From assembly GCF_000724625.1 (NCBI RefSeq), contig NZ_CP007139.1, forward strand, positions 4,774,001 through 4,838,000: a stretch of DNA of 64,000 bases. Direction: 5' to 3'. The translations under genes were made by a program, and so were the position numbers. The stretch comes from Fimbriimonas ginsengisoli Gsoil 348 (GTDB lineage: Bacteria > Armatimonadota > Fimbriimonadia > Fimbriimonadales > Fimbriimonadaceae). Positions 8,333 through 17,850 of the stretch are shown here, piece by piece; the stretch's first letter is position 1; the number at the start of each line of letters is the position of its first letter. Below the pieces are notes generated by a model that worked only from the letters and a program-made list of their open reading frames with translations, was not told where the DNA came from and searched no databases.

Positions 8333-8369
8333 CCCCCTCCTCATCGCACGAACATCGACGAGGAGGGGG
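8333..8369. terminator. Bidirectional hairpin between convergent genes
   Basis: CCCCCTCCTC and GAGGAGGGGG form a 10-bp stem with a 17-nt loop between the FMN-protein stop (8192) and the ABC permease stop (8379). There is no long U-tract on either side, so termination efficiency is uncertain. Confidence 0.55.
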
Positions 8370-8378
8370 CTCCGGAAT

Positions 8379-9551
8379 TTACGCTCTTACGAGCACTTCT
8401 TCGCGGTTGAACATGTAGACGGTGACTCGCAACGCGATGAGGGCGAGGGCGAGGCTTACGAGGACGGTGGTGGCGATGGCGACGGCGTCGCTTTTGCCCA
8501 TGAGCGCCATTCGGATGCTGTTGGCGGAGTTGAGGATCGGGACCATGTTGATCCAGAGTTGCTTACCGGCATCGGTGTAGCCGATGAACTGGCTGAACAT
8601 CGCAGGCATGATGACCACAAAGCTGCAGGTCGCGAGATAGGTCTGCGCTTCTCGAGGGTTCCGCGCAAAGCTGCTGATTGCTATCAAGATGCTAGCAAAG
8701 AACGCCACCAACGGCAGCAATACGATCAAGGTGATCGCAAACGCCATCGGCGTGACTCCGAGACCGTTTTTCAGGATAACGTCGGAGCCGGGCAGGTGCA
8801 GCTTCGCCAGAATCGCGAGTCCGACCAAGTTCGACATCGAGCTCATTAAGCAAACGGTCGCCAGAGCCAAGAACTTGCCAAGAACGATCTGGGTTCTCCG
8901 CGCCGGGGAGATCAAGAGGGTTTCGAGGGTGTTCTTTTCCTTCTCACCGGCCACCAGGTCGCTCGCGATGCTCATTCCGCCGTAAAACGCCCAGATAACG
9001 ATGAGGTAAGGCAACATTCCGATGAGGAATTCGCCGGCGCCGCCGGCCTCGCCGACCTGCACGTCCCGTTCCTCGATCTTGAATGCCTCCCCCGCGGTTT
9101 CTGGCAGGCCCTTGGATTTCAAAGTCGTAGCGAGTTGCTTCTTGTTTTGCTCGCCGAATGCCTGCCGAAGTCCACCAAGGAGGATCTGGGCCATCTGTTC
9201 CTTAGGATCGACGTAGGCGTCGATGATGGTTTGGCCACTGGCCGAAGGGGGTCGGAAATCAAGGACGACTTTCGCTTTCCCGTCCTTAATCAGCTTTTTG
9301 GCCTCATCGACGTTGGCGACCTCAACGATGGCGAATTTCGTTTGGCGCAGCATGATCGCGGCGGGGCTATCACTCTTGATCACGTGCAGCTTCTGTCCTT
9401 CCTGCTTGCGCACCGAAGTCGACACAAAGCCGATGAGGGTCATCATCAGCACGAGCACGAAGATCGGGCCGAAGATGGCCGACGAGCGGACCCGCTTGTC
9501 GCGAAACATATCGCGAATCTCTTTTTTATAGACGTGAACGAGGGTCTTCAT
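8379..9551 (-). CDS. ABC-2 type transporter permease (NatB-like)
   Basis: Membrane subunit of an ATP-driven exporter. Seen: one N-terminal transmembrane helix (about 25-47), a large extracytoplasmic domain, then five hydrophobic helices; the motif around VAGEKEKNTLETLLISP is the conserved ABC-2/NatB loop preceding the membrane domain. 390 aa matches NatB-type permeases. The start ATG overlaps the TGA of the ATPase gene (ATGA, 9548-9551), so the two subunits are translationally coupled. Known NatAB exports Na+; the substrate here cannot be deduced. Confidence 0.88.
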   Translation of the reverse strand: MKTLVHVYKKEIRDMFRDKRVRSSAIFGPIFVLVLMMTLIGFVSTSVRKQEGQKLHVIKSDSPAAIMLRQTKFAIVEVANVDEAKKLIKDGKAKVVLDFRPPSASGQTIIDAYVDPKEQMAQILLGGLRQAFGEQNKKQLATTLKSKGLPETAGEAFKIEERDVQVGEAGGAGEFLIGMLPYLIVIWAFYGGMSIASDLVAGEKEKNTLETLLISPARRTQIVLGKFLALATVCLMSSMSNLVGLAILAKLHLPGSDVILKNGLGVTPMAFAITLIVLLPLVAFFASILIAISSFARNPREAQTYLATCSFVVIMPAMFSQFIGYTDAGKQLWINMVPILNSANSIRMALMGKSDAVAIATTVLVSLALALIALRVTVYMFNREEVLVRA

Positions 9552-10306
9552 GCGGGCACCTTTGCGTAAGTTGGCTGGAAGCCGACGAGGGAAAGGAATG
9601 CCTTCTCCAGAGTCTCCTGCCCGGTCTTCGCTTTGAGGCTCGCGACGGTTCCTTCTCCCATCGCGACGCCATCGTGAATCACCACGATCTCATCGCAAAG
9701 CCGCTCCACCTCGCTCATGATGTGGGTGCTGAAGACGATCGTCTTCCCCGCGTCCCGAGCCTCCTCGATGAACTCCATCACGCTCTGGCTGGCAACCACG
9801 TCCAGACCCGCCGTCGGCTCGTCGAAGAACAGAACGGGGGGATCGTGCAGGATCGTCCGGGCGATGTTCACCCGCTGCTTCTGACCGGTGCTCAGCTTGT
9901 CGCAAAGCCGGTCGGAGAACTCCTCCAGTTGCAGCTTCTGCGTCACGTACCGGATCCGGTCTTGCAGCCTCTCCCCCTCCAGCCCGTAAAGACCGCCGAA
10001 ATAAGCGATCAGCTCCTTGGCGGTCAGCCGTCCGTAGAGCGAGGTGGAAGTAGACATAAAGCCGATGCTCGCCCGCACCTTCTCCGGGTGCTCCAAAACG
10101 TTGAACCCGGCAACCTCCGCCGAGCCGCTCGTCGGCTTGATGACGGTCGAAAGCATCCGAAGGGTGGTCGTCTTCCCCGCCCCGTTCACCCCCAACAGGC
10201 CGAGGATGCGGCCGGGCCGCGCTTCGAACGTGACCCCGTCAACCGCTTTTTTATCGCCTTTCTTGGCGTCGCGAAAATATTTCTTAAGCTCGTGCGTGCG
10301 AACCAT
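9548..10306 (-). CDS. ABC transporter ATPase (NatA-like)
   Basis: 252-aa ATPase partner of the downstream permease. Seen: Walker A GVNGAGKT (39-46), signature LSTGQKQR, Walker B VLFFDEPTAGLD and an H-loop (FSTHIM). The variant LSTGQ signature is usual in NatA/CcmA-type export ATPases. First gene of a two-gene operon, separated from the divergent MalK-like gene by about 180 bp that should contain both promoters. Confidence 0.9.
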   Translation of the reverse strand: MVRTHELKKYFRDAKKGDKKAVDGVTFEARPGRILGLLGVNGAGKTTTLRMLSTVIKPTSGSAEVAGFNVLEHPEKVRASIGFMSTSTSLYGRLTAKELIAYFGGLYGLEGERLQDRIRYVTQKLQLEEFSDRLCDKLSTGQKQRVNIARTILHDPPVLFFDEPTAGLDVVASQSVMEFIEEARDAGKTIVFSTHIMSEVERLCDEIVVIHDGVAMGEGTVASLKAKTGQETLEKAFLSLVGFQPTYAKVPA

Positions 10307-10486
10307 GCTGCGTCAAAGTACGCGAATGGCGGCGATTGGTGACACGAGAATCGTTCTTTTGCGCGAGAAGTGGGCGATTCCCGCCCACTTAGAAGCTGAC
10401 AATTACGATCCGGGGCCAAGTTTCCTTAAGGCTCGGTTATAATGCGTTCGGCATCCCCCAGGATGGGCTGGCGGGTGGAGGGCTGA

Positions 10487-11635
<1,149 letters not shown>

Positions 11636-11659
11636 GACCTCGGCGCCTGCCGATCAACC

Positions 11660-11690
11660 GGACCTCCCAGACGCACCGTCTGGGAGGTCC
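11660..11690. terminator. Strong hairpin after the MalK-like gene
   Basis: GGACCTCCCAGACG pairs perfectly with CGTCTGGGAGGTCC (14 bp, loop CAC). It lies 24 bp past the stop and lacks a U-tract on the plus strand. It may be a terminator or one of the dispersed palindromes. Confidence 0.5.
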
Positions 11691-11797
11691 GACTACGTGG
11701 ACCCTGTGGCGGGAGCGTGTAGGCGCGGATTCCCTGCCCGTGCTTTCAGCCAAGTCATCAACGGGCCGACGAATACCGCCCACAAACCGGATCTAGC

Positions 11798-12439
11798 TTA
11801 GCGAGACCGGTTCGCGGCGTTTGACTGCCGGGCCTGTTGAATCGAGACCCGGACCGCCTGCCGCTTGAGCGTCGCGTCCCAACTCTCCAATCCGTATTGC
11901 TCGCTATAGATCCCGGTGATTCCATAGGCCTCGAGATTTGCCTGTTCGGCCTTAAGGCAGCGGTAGGTTCTTTCTGCGTGGAGCTCCCCGGCGATGCGAG
12001 GCGTTGATGACAGCGCCGCCATGAGCAGCAAAGCGCTGAACGGCTCCGTCGAGACGAAGCCGCCGGATCTCGGAACAACCTCGCCTCGCAGCAAGGTGCG
12101 CTCGCCGTCCGGCATGATCACGTGGACAGACCCGCGGGCGCCCTTGGTGCCCGCGACGCTACTGACCGTAATCTGACCCTCTTGTTGCAGTCGCTTCATT
12201 CGGGGGCGAAGGTAGGAGACGACGAACTGGCAAAATCGATCGTGGTCGAGCCCGTAGTAGGTTCGCTCGTCATCTTGCAGCGACGCCCAGATCGGCTCAG
12301 CGTCACCCGCAAGCTCAGCACTGATAAGATCCCGGACCGCCCGCTCCGGCGATGGTCCCGACACGCAAGTCCATCCCAGAGCGAACACTCCGATCGTGGC
12401 GACGCCGATCACGGCATTCCGTCGCTTAGTTACTTTCAT
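11798..12439 (-). CDS. Hypothetical exported or membrane-anchored protein
   Basis: 213 aa, family not recognised. Seen: basic N-terminus KVTKRR then a hydrophobic stretch (about 10-26) consistent with a signal anchor; a mixed alpha/beta body with a conserved-looking ERAVRDLISAELAGD segment reminiscent of small lumazine-binding/NTF2-like secreted domains, though this is not convincing. Starts six bases after the Cys-rich protein gene, as the fourth gene of the redoxin-pilin operon. Confidence 0.65.
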   Translation of the reverse strand: MKVTKRRNAVIGVATIGVFALGWTCVSGPSPERAVRDLISAELAGDAEPIWASLQDDERTYYGLDHDRFCQFVVSYLRPRMKRLQQEGQITVSSVAGTKGARGSVHVIMPDGERTLLRGEVVPRSGGFVSTEPFSALLLMAALSSTPRIAGELHAERTYRCLKAEQANLEAYGITGIYSEQYGLESWDATLKRQAVRVSIQQARQSNAANRSR

Positions 12440-12445
12440 CTCGGA

Positions 12446-12772
12446 TCAGTAGCAAGAGCCGTCGGTATCGCAGTTACCCGGTGAAAGCGTCGTCTCAAGC
12501 TTGAAATTTCGATACCGTCCCGTGCCGCCCGCATTGCAAGACCACTCCTCGATACTATAAGAGTAACAGGTGTCGGGACTCTCCTTTTCCGCGCAGCAAT
12601 ATGGATTGATCGTACTGATTTTGCTTCCCCAGACGGTACACACCGGCACGGTCGCCGGACAGTTTGTGAACGTTGCCCCGGATATATAGCCGAGCGGCTG
12701 AGTTGGAGCGGAAGCGTTGATAATGGCAACTCCTAATCCAAGGAATGCACTCAAAATAATTTTCGATCGCAT
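12446..12772 (-). CDS. Small secreted cysteine-rich protein
   Basis: 108 aa from ATG 12772 (the ATG at 12808 would overlap the pilin gene). Seen: signal peptide (RSKIILSAFLGLGVAIINASA), then a mature chain of about 85 residues with eight Cys, including an adjacent Cys pair (YCCAEK) and a C-terminal NCDTDGSCY. An even Cys number in an exported protein suggests four disulfides. No known family. Located 17 bp after the pseudopilin gene and in an operon with a CxxC redoxin-like protein that might form or reduce those disulfides (inference). Confidence 0.7.
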   Translation of the reverse strand: MRSKIILSAFLGLGVAIINASAPTQPLGYISGATFTNCPATVPVCTVWGSKISTINPYCCAEKESPDTCYSYSIEEWSCNAGGTGRYRNFKLETTLSPGNCDTDGSCY

Positions 12773-12789
12773 ATTCAATCTCCTAATGG

Positions 12790-13356
12790 CTAAGGAACGA
12801 CCCACCACTCGTTCCGACTCATGCGGCCTGGCTTGTGGAGGTCCAGGAGACGACCCGATAGTTGCACTCCAAGCCCCCGATGCGGCTCGAAGCTGTTATC
12901 GAATCCGACTTTCGGATCGTCGCAGTTGACGTCTAGGATAAAAGGGGTTCGATCTTCGTATTTTTGAGCGAGGCTCGCCCACGACTTGTCGTCCGCCGGC
13001 GTGTACCAATACGTCACCAGCGTCGGCGAGCTGTCGCCTAGCCACGAAACGTTGTCTCCGCAGGGGCTGTGTCCACCGCCGTTCTTGGCAAAAAACCTGA
13101 AGATACTAAGAGGATCCGTACCGGAAGGAAGGCCCATTTTCTGGGCGTTTCCATACTCCGATTCGCTGCCCCAGTCGTTTCGGTATATCTGGGCCGCAAT
13201 GAAAAGCTGGTGCAAGCGCCCCTTTGCGCTCGTAATCTCCCCCGCGCGGCGAGCCGAGGCCATAACTGGCGTCGCTATTGCGGCCACGATTGCCATGATG
13301 CCGATGCAAACCATGCACTCGAGTAGCGTAAATCCCAATGCCGATCGCGTCCTCAT
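12790..13356 (-). CDS. Type IV pseudopilin / GspG-like prepilin
   Basis: 188 aa. Seen: class III signal with cleavage site G/FTLLECM, Glu at +5 of the mature chain, and a hydrophobic N-terminal helix (VCIGIMAIVAAIATPVMA). The C-terminal globular part has an Asp/Cys/Asn-rich segment. ATG at 13356 is chosen because GAGGAGGT sits seven bases upstream. It overlaps the upstream redoxin-like gene by four bases. It would be processed by a PilD-like peptidase not present in the window; a single pseudopilin without other secretion genes suggests a modular extracellular role. Confidence 0.85.
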   Translation of the reverse strand: MRTRSALGFTLLECMVCIGIMAIVAAIATPVMASARRAGEITSAKGRLHQLFIAAQIYRNDWGSESEYGNAQKMGLPSGTDPLSIFRFFAKNGGGHSPCGDNVSWLGDSSPTLVTYWYTPADDKSWASLAQKYEDRTPFILDVNCDDPKVGFDNSFEPHRGLGVQLSGRLLDLHKPGRMSRNEWWVVP

Positions 13357-13838
13357 CTTCGGACCTCCTCGTTGATCATCCTGGCTCCGACCCGCTGTTT
13401 GACCACGTAGCCTTGGCCATCGAGCCACACCGCCTGCGGCGTAAAGGCAAAGAGCTTGGGTGGAAACGTTTTCTTGTGGGGATCAAGGAAGAAGAGATCT
13501 CGCTTCCCTGCCCTCTTCCGCGCATCTGCTAGCTGCTCGGGCGTCTTTGCGACCCAACACAGTTGCGCTCCGCTCGCCGCGTTACGGAGTTTTTGATAGT
13601 CCAAAACGCTTGCCGAGCAAGAGCTGCAGTCCGATACGCTCACGACGACGTGAAAAAGGTTTTTCGACAGGGGACGTCCAGCAATGTCGGTCCCTGGCAA
13701 CTCAAACCGCTCGCCGCTTAAATCGGGATAGGTGTCGTGTGTGACCGCGGCTTGTCGAGGAAAATATGCCTTCCAAGAACAAAGTGCCGCGATTAATAGT
13801 GCTGCGCCTGATAGCACGGCGCTGTCGACAAACTTCAC
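13353..13838 (-). CDS. Membrane-anchored thioredoxin-like protein with CSSC motif
   Basis: 161 aa. Seen: N-terminal hydrophobic segment (about 7-21), then a thioredoxin-like order of elements: LSGERFELPGTDIAGRPL, a beta-strand HVVVSVSD leading directly into C71-S-S-C74, and later LFAFTPQAVWLDGQGYVV resembling the cis-Pro/beta-hairpin part of TlpA/AhpC-TSA folds. Probably an extracytoplasmic dithiol protein. First gene of the operon with the pseudopilin and 8-Cys protein. The fold assignment is by eye, so moderate certainty. Confidence 0.65.
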   Translation of the reverse strand: MKFVDSAVLSGAALLIAALCSWKAYFPRQAAVTHDTYPDLSGERFELPGTDIAGRPLSKNLFHVVVSVSDCSSCSASVLDYQKLRNAASGAQLCWVAKTPEQLADARKRAGKRDLFFLDPHKKTFPPKLFAFTPQAVWLDGQGYVVKQRVGARMINEEVRR

Positions 13839-14154
13839 ACGGGCATATTACTATATGCACATAAAAAATGGAAGTGTTTTTGAAAATTAGTGCCAGTGGT
13901 CTCTCGATGACCCTATTTTAGCGGTTAACTTTGGCAGAGACGGGTCGCATTCAGTACCTATTACTTCGTATGCTTCCCGAAGTAAAAATCCTCTGGCGGC
14001 TCCTCGTCCGCTTTTAAAGGCGGATCGCGTTCTGCAGACCCAATATTACAGCATTGACATTTCAAATCGCTGCTTTTAGCAAACCAAAATTTCGCGGTCT
14101 CCCGAGTAACCAGTTGGCCCGATAGCGTGAAAAGTGGGCGAACCCGGGTACAGA
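13839..14154. other. Intergenic region, relatively AT-rich
   Basis: About 315 bp between divergent operons, noticeably richer in A/T than its flanks in the 13840-13990 part (tracts such as ATAAAAAATGG). It should hold promoters for both operons. No RNA gene, repeat or convincing sigma-70 box pair was recognised. Confidence 0.5.
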
Positions 14155-15423
14155 ATGGAGCAGATGGACCCAAGCGTATTTGAAGCAATCCGTGCTTCCG
14201 TCGAGGCGAACCCGGAAAACCTGGCTTTGCGCCTCCACTACGCTTCCCTCTTGGCCACCGCCAGCCGCTTCGGCGAGGCGCTGGAGCAAGCTACGCTGGT
14301 CCTCGGGCGTCAGCCGGACAATCTGGAAGCGCTGAAGATCGCCGCCGACGCCGCCGATGCCACCGGTGACAAGATCCGTGCCCACGGATATCGCAAGCTC
14401 CATGAGGCTCTCTCGTGGAATTCGGCGAAGAACCTGATCGGCGAAAGCGAGATCGCGCCACCCCCGCCAACTCAGGCGCCGGTCTCCCCTCCCTCTCCCC
14501 AGGCCCTTCGCGATGGTTACAGCGAGCCGGACGACGAGCCGGGGCAATGGGAAACCGAACGCCCCGAGATCAAACTTGCCGACGTCGCCGGTATGGAAAC
14601 CGTGAAGCGCCGTCTTCAAACCTCCTTCTTGGGTCCGATGCGAAATCCGGACTTGCGCAAGCTGTACGGCAAGTCTCTCCGCGGCGGGCTCCTCCTCTAC
14701 GGCCCGCCCGGCTGCGGCAAGACGTTCATGGCCCGCGCAATCGCGGGGGAGCTAGGGGCCGGTTTCCTCTCGGTCGGTCTAACCGACGTGGTCGACATGT
14801 GGCTCGGCCAAAGTGAGAAGAACCTTCATGAGCTATTCCAAACCGCCCGCCGGACTCGTCCCTGCGTCCTTTTTATGGACGAGCTCGACGCGCTCGGACG
14901 AAAGCGGAGCCTCATGCGTCACCAAGCCGGCACCGGGCTCATCAATCAGCTCCTCGCCGAGCTCGACGGCGTGGAATTCGATAACGAAGGGGTTTTCTTT
15001 CTGGCGGCAACGAACCACCCATGGGACGTGGACGCCGCCCTCCGCCGTCCGGGCCGGCTCGACCGGATGCTGCTCGTACTCCCGCCGGATTTAGTTGCCC
15101 GCGAGTCGATTGTACAGAAATGTACAAAAGAGCGCCCCGTCGACCGGCTCGACACCCGTTGGATCGCCGAGAAAACGGAGGATTTCTCAGGCGCCGACGT
15201 TGCCCATCTTTGCGATTCCGCCGCCGAATTCGCGTTGGAGGACTCAATCTCTTCCGGAACGGTCCGACCGATCAACATGGGAGACTTCAAACAAGCGCTG
15301 AAAGAGGTCCGTCCATCCACCCGTTCTTGGCTGGAAACCGCCAAGAATCACGCGATTTACGCCAACGAAGGCGGTATCTATGACGACTTGCTGGCTTACC
15401 TTAAGCAGCGCCGGATGTTGTGA
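14155..15423 (+). CDS. TPR-AAA ATPase
   Basis: About 422 aa. Seen: N-terminal TPR-like helices, a Pro-rich linker (PPPPTQAPVSPPSP), then a classic AAA module with Walker A GPPGCGKT, Walker B VLFMDE, and a second region of homology TNHPWDVDAALRRPGRLDR carrying arginine fingers, followed by a C-terminal lid. It is closest in style to Cdc48/FtsH-type AAA domains but lacks a protease. Start uncertain: GTG 14134, ATG 14155 and ATG 14164 are in frame; none has an ideal ribosome site. The stop overlaps the next gene's GTG (GTGA). The TPR part may recruit clients for ATP-driven remodelling. Confidence 0.85.
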   Translation: MEQMDPSVFEAIRASVEANPENLALRLHYASLLATASRFGEALEQATLVLGRQPDNLEALKIAADAADATGDKIRAHGYRKLHEALSWNSAKNLIGESEIAPPPPTQAPVSPPSPQALRDGYSEPDDEPGQWETERPEIKLADVAGMETVKRRLQTSFLGPMRNPDLRKLYGKSLRGGLLLYGPPGCGKTFMARAIAGELGAGFLSVGLTDVVDMWLGQSEKNLHELFQTARRTRPCVLFMDELDALGRKRSLMRHQAGTGLINQLLAELDGVEFDNEGVFFLAATNHPWDVDAALRRPGRLDRMLLVLPPDLVARESIVQKCTKERPVDRLDTRWIAEKTEDFSGADVAHLCDSAAEFALEDSISSGTVRPINMGDFKQALKEVRPSTRSWLETAKNHAIYANEGGIYDDLLAYLKQRRML

Positions 15424-16589
15424 ACGATCCTGCCGATAGAGTCCGATTTTATATCTCGCAACAGAGGTACCAAGAGGCGCTGAAGGAGCTCGCGACGGCA
15501 ATCGCTCAGCGCCCGCAAGACGCTGAGCTGCATGCCCTTCGCTCGCACTGCCTGATCCAGGTCGACCATCGGGAAGCGATCAAGGCCGCCGAGCTCGCGG
15601 TTTCGCTGGAGCCGGATTTAGCATTTGCTCACTACATGCTTGCCGCCGCCCGCGACTCGGCGGGAAAGCCGAAACAAGCCGAACCGGCGGCCCGCCAAGC
15701 ATTGGCACTGCGGCCAGAGTGGCCCGATGGTTACGCAATGTTGGCGGGAGTGCTCGCGCGCCAAGCCAAGTGGCCGGATGCGCTCGCCCAGGCCGAAGAA
15801 GGTCTACGGGTCGACCCAAACCACGAAGGATGTCAGCGCCAGCGAGCCCAAGCGCTCTCGTTCATGGGTAAGGATGCGGAAGCGAAGGAAGCGGTCCTGA
15901 AGGCCCTCGTCGATAATCCTGGCTCGCCACGAGTCCATGCCGAAATGGGCTGGGTCAGCCTTCGAGCCGGCAATTACCGTGAAGCGGAAGCGCATTTTCA
16001 GGAGGCCCTACGTATCGACCCGACGAACGAACGAGCCCGGCTCGGACTGCTCGACGCCCTTCGCGCTCGGTTCATTCTGTACCGGGCTCTACTCGGTTTT
16101 GCCGCGCTTCTTCGTGCCCTTCCCGCCAAGTACCAGGGCTCCGTAGGATTCATTCTGTTCCTGATCATCCGGGGCGCCGGCGAAATACTCGCCTCCAACC
16201 ACGGTCTTGCCCCAGTGCTTGTTCCGATCCTGGTGATCCTCGGAACAATGTTCCTAATGCGTTGGATCGGGCGGCCGGTGGCAAACCTCAGTCTGCTGTT
16301 TCATCCGCTGGGCCGATTGGCGCTCGGGCGAGAGCAGCGGATAGAGACTTGGACAATGGCAGGCTTTCTCGCTGCCGGCGTTCTGCTCGGCGTCGGCGGA
16401 TGGTTTTCTCCGCTCAAGGTTTGGCCGGCCGGCGTCATGGCCGCAGTCGGGTGGATGCTATTAACTCTTGCTTCCGCCATGGAGACGAGGCAAAACCGTC
16501 GCGTTTTCTTCTGGTCTTTAGCGGTATTCAGCGCTATCCTCGTGGTTATCGCGACCTACGCATCTATTGTGTCGCCTCCCAAACTATGA
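15420..16589 (+). CDS. TPR-membrane protein, paralog 1
   Basis: 389 aa. Seen: six or so TPR units in the first 220 residues (cytoplasmic or periplasmic side unresolved), then about five transmembrane helices (starting near FILYRALLGFAALL) with a conserved loop LLFHPLGRLALGREQRIETW. The same loop and layout recur in the next gene (LLFHPLGRLAIGRSRRIQGW), so the two are tandem paralogs. GTG start overlaps the AAA stop; its TGA overlaps the next ATG. Function unknown; probably a membrane partner of the AAA protein. Confidence 0.85.
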   Translation: MNDPADRVRFYISQQRYQEALKELATAIAQRPQDAELHALRSHCLIQVDHREAIKAAELAVSLEPDLAFAHYMLAAARDSAGKPKQAEPAARQALALRPEWPDGYAMLAGVLARQAKWPDALAQAEEGLRVDPNHEGCQRQRAQALSFMGKDAEAKEAVLKALVDNPGSPRVHAEMGWVSLRAGNYREAEAHFQEALRIDPTNERARLGLLDALRARFILYRALLGFAALLRALPAKYQGSVGFILFLIIRGAGEILASNHGLAPVLVPILVILGTMFLMRWIGRPVANLSLLFHPLGRLALGREQRIETWTMAGFLAAGVLLGVGGWFSPLKVWPAGVMAAVGWMLLTLASAMETRQNRRVFFWSLAVFSAILVVIATYASIVSPPKL

Positions 16590-17761
16590 ACAGCGCCGCC
16601 GACCATGCTCGCGCCCTCATTATCGTGGGGCGGCACGCCGACGCCTTGCCACTTCTCGGCCAAGCGATCGCCCAGTCGCCCGCCGATTCGGAGCTCTACG
16701 GCCTCCAAGCGCTCTGTCTTAGCAATGTCGGCAACCAAAAAGAGGCGGTCAAGCAGGCTCAGACCGCCGTTTCGATCACGCCGGAATGGTCGTGGGTGCA
16801 TTACGTTATGGGGCTCGTCCTCCAAAGGGTGAACGCTCGAAACGCCGAGAAGGCATCACGCCACGCGATCGCGCTCGATCCGGATATGCCGCACTATTAC
16901 GGCCTTCTAGCTCACGTGCTTGCCCTGCAAGGGTTTTGGAACGAGTCGCTGCAAGCCGCAGAGATCGGACTCGAGCTCGATCCGGATGAGGAAGATTGCC
17001 AGAGCGCCCGATCGCAGGCGCTGACCTTTTTGGGGAGGTCCGACGAAGCTCGCGAATATGCCCGCCGAACCGTTTCCCAGAACCCCGATTCCGCGGATGC
17101 TCACGCCGACATGGGCTGGACCTCGATCAGGGTCGGAGATCGCGGCGCGGCCGTCGAGCATTTCAAAGAAGCGCTCCGTATTGAACCGGATCTCGCCCAC
17201 GCTCAAAGCGGCCTCCTGGTAGCCCTGAGATCCGCCTTTCCGCCGTACCGCTGGACCTTTACCTTCGCGAATCACGTTGCCCGCCTTCCCCTTCAATTCC
17301 GCTCTTTGGTGTTCGTAGGGCTCTATTTCGTTGCGAGAATCTCGGCGGGGGTTCTTTCGACCCATCCGGCCCTATGGCCGGTTCTGGCCCCCATCCTTGT
17401 GGTCACCGGTTTCCTCGTTTTTATGGCGTTCTTCGAGGAGCCGATCACGGACGTGGTGCTTCTGTTCCATCCGTTGGGACGGCTCGCCATCGGGAGGAGC
17501 CGCCGCATCCAAGGTTGGGTTCTCTTCGCGTTTCTGGCGATTGGTCTGATCTGGATTCCGGTCTCTCTGATCAGGCACGATTCCGGGATCGTGCCTGGCA
17601 TCGCGGTGGCCGGCTTTCTCATCGCCGGGGTCACCTATAAGATCAAATCGAGCCCTGGCTTGCACAAGTTCGCCTTCTGGACGATCGTGGTGCTATTCGG
17701 GTTGATGCTGTCGTTGTTCATTTTCACCGGGGACCCGCCCAGCCCGGCCTCATCCTCATAA
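16586..17761 (+). CDS. TPR-membrane protein, paralog 2
   Basis: 391 aa from the ATG overlapping the preceding stop (ATGA, 16586-16589); a longer frame from 16262 runs inside the upstream gene and is an artefact. Architecture equals paralog 1: N-terminal TPRs (SELYGLQALCLSNVGNQKEA...), then several transmembrane helices with LLFHPLGRLAIGR between them. Tandem duplication followed by divergence is the simplest origin. No catalytic motifs seen. Confidence 0.85.
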   Translation: MNSAADHARALIIVGRHADALPLLGQAIAQSPADSELYGLQALCLSNVGNQKEAVKQAQTAVSITPEWSWVHYVMGLVLQRVNARNAEKASRHAIALDPDMPHYYGLLAHVLALQGFWNESLQAAEIGLELDPDEEDCQSARSQALTFLGRSDEAREYARRTVSQNPDSADAHADMGWTSIRVGDRGAAVEHFKEALRIEPDLAHAQSGLLVALRSAFPPYRWTFTFANHVARLPLQFRSLVFVGLYFVARISAGVLSTHPALWPVLAPILVVTGFLVFMAFFEEPITDVVLLFHPLGRLAIGRSRRIQGWVLFAFLAIGLIWIPVSLIRHDSGIVPGIAVAGFLIAGVTYKIKSSPGLHKFAFWTIVVLFGLMLSLFIFTGDPPSPASSS

Positions 17762-17850
17762 CTTCCAAATAACCGCAGGCTAAATATCTCCTTGTTTGCA
17801 GCGAGGCGACATCGAGGTCCTCCGAGAGGTCCCCCGCTGGGAGGTTGAGT

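Noticed and set aside
16262-16585. N-terminal extension of the second TPR-membrane gene
   Set aside because: It lies inside paralog 1 in another frame and is not protein-like; the ATGA overlap at 16586 gives the natural start.
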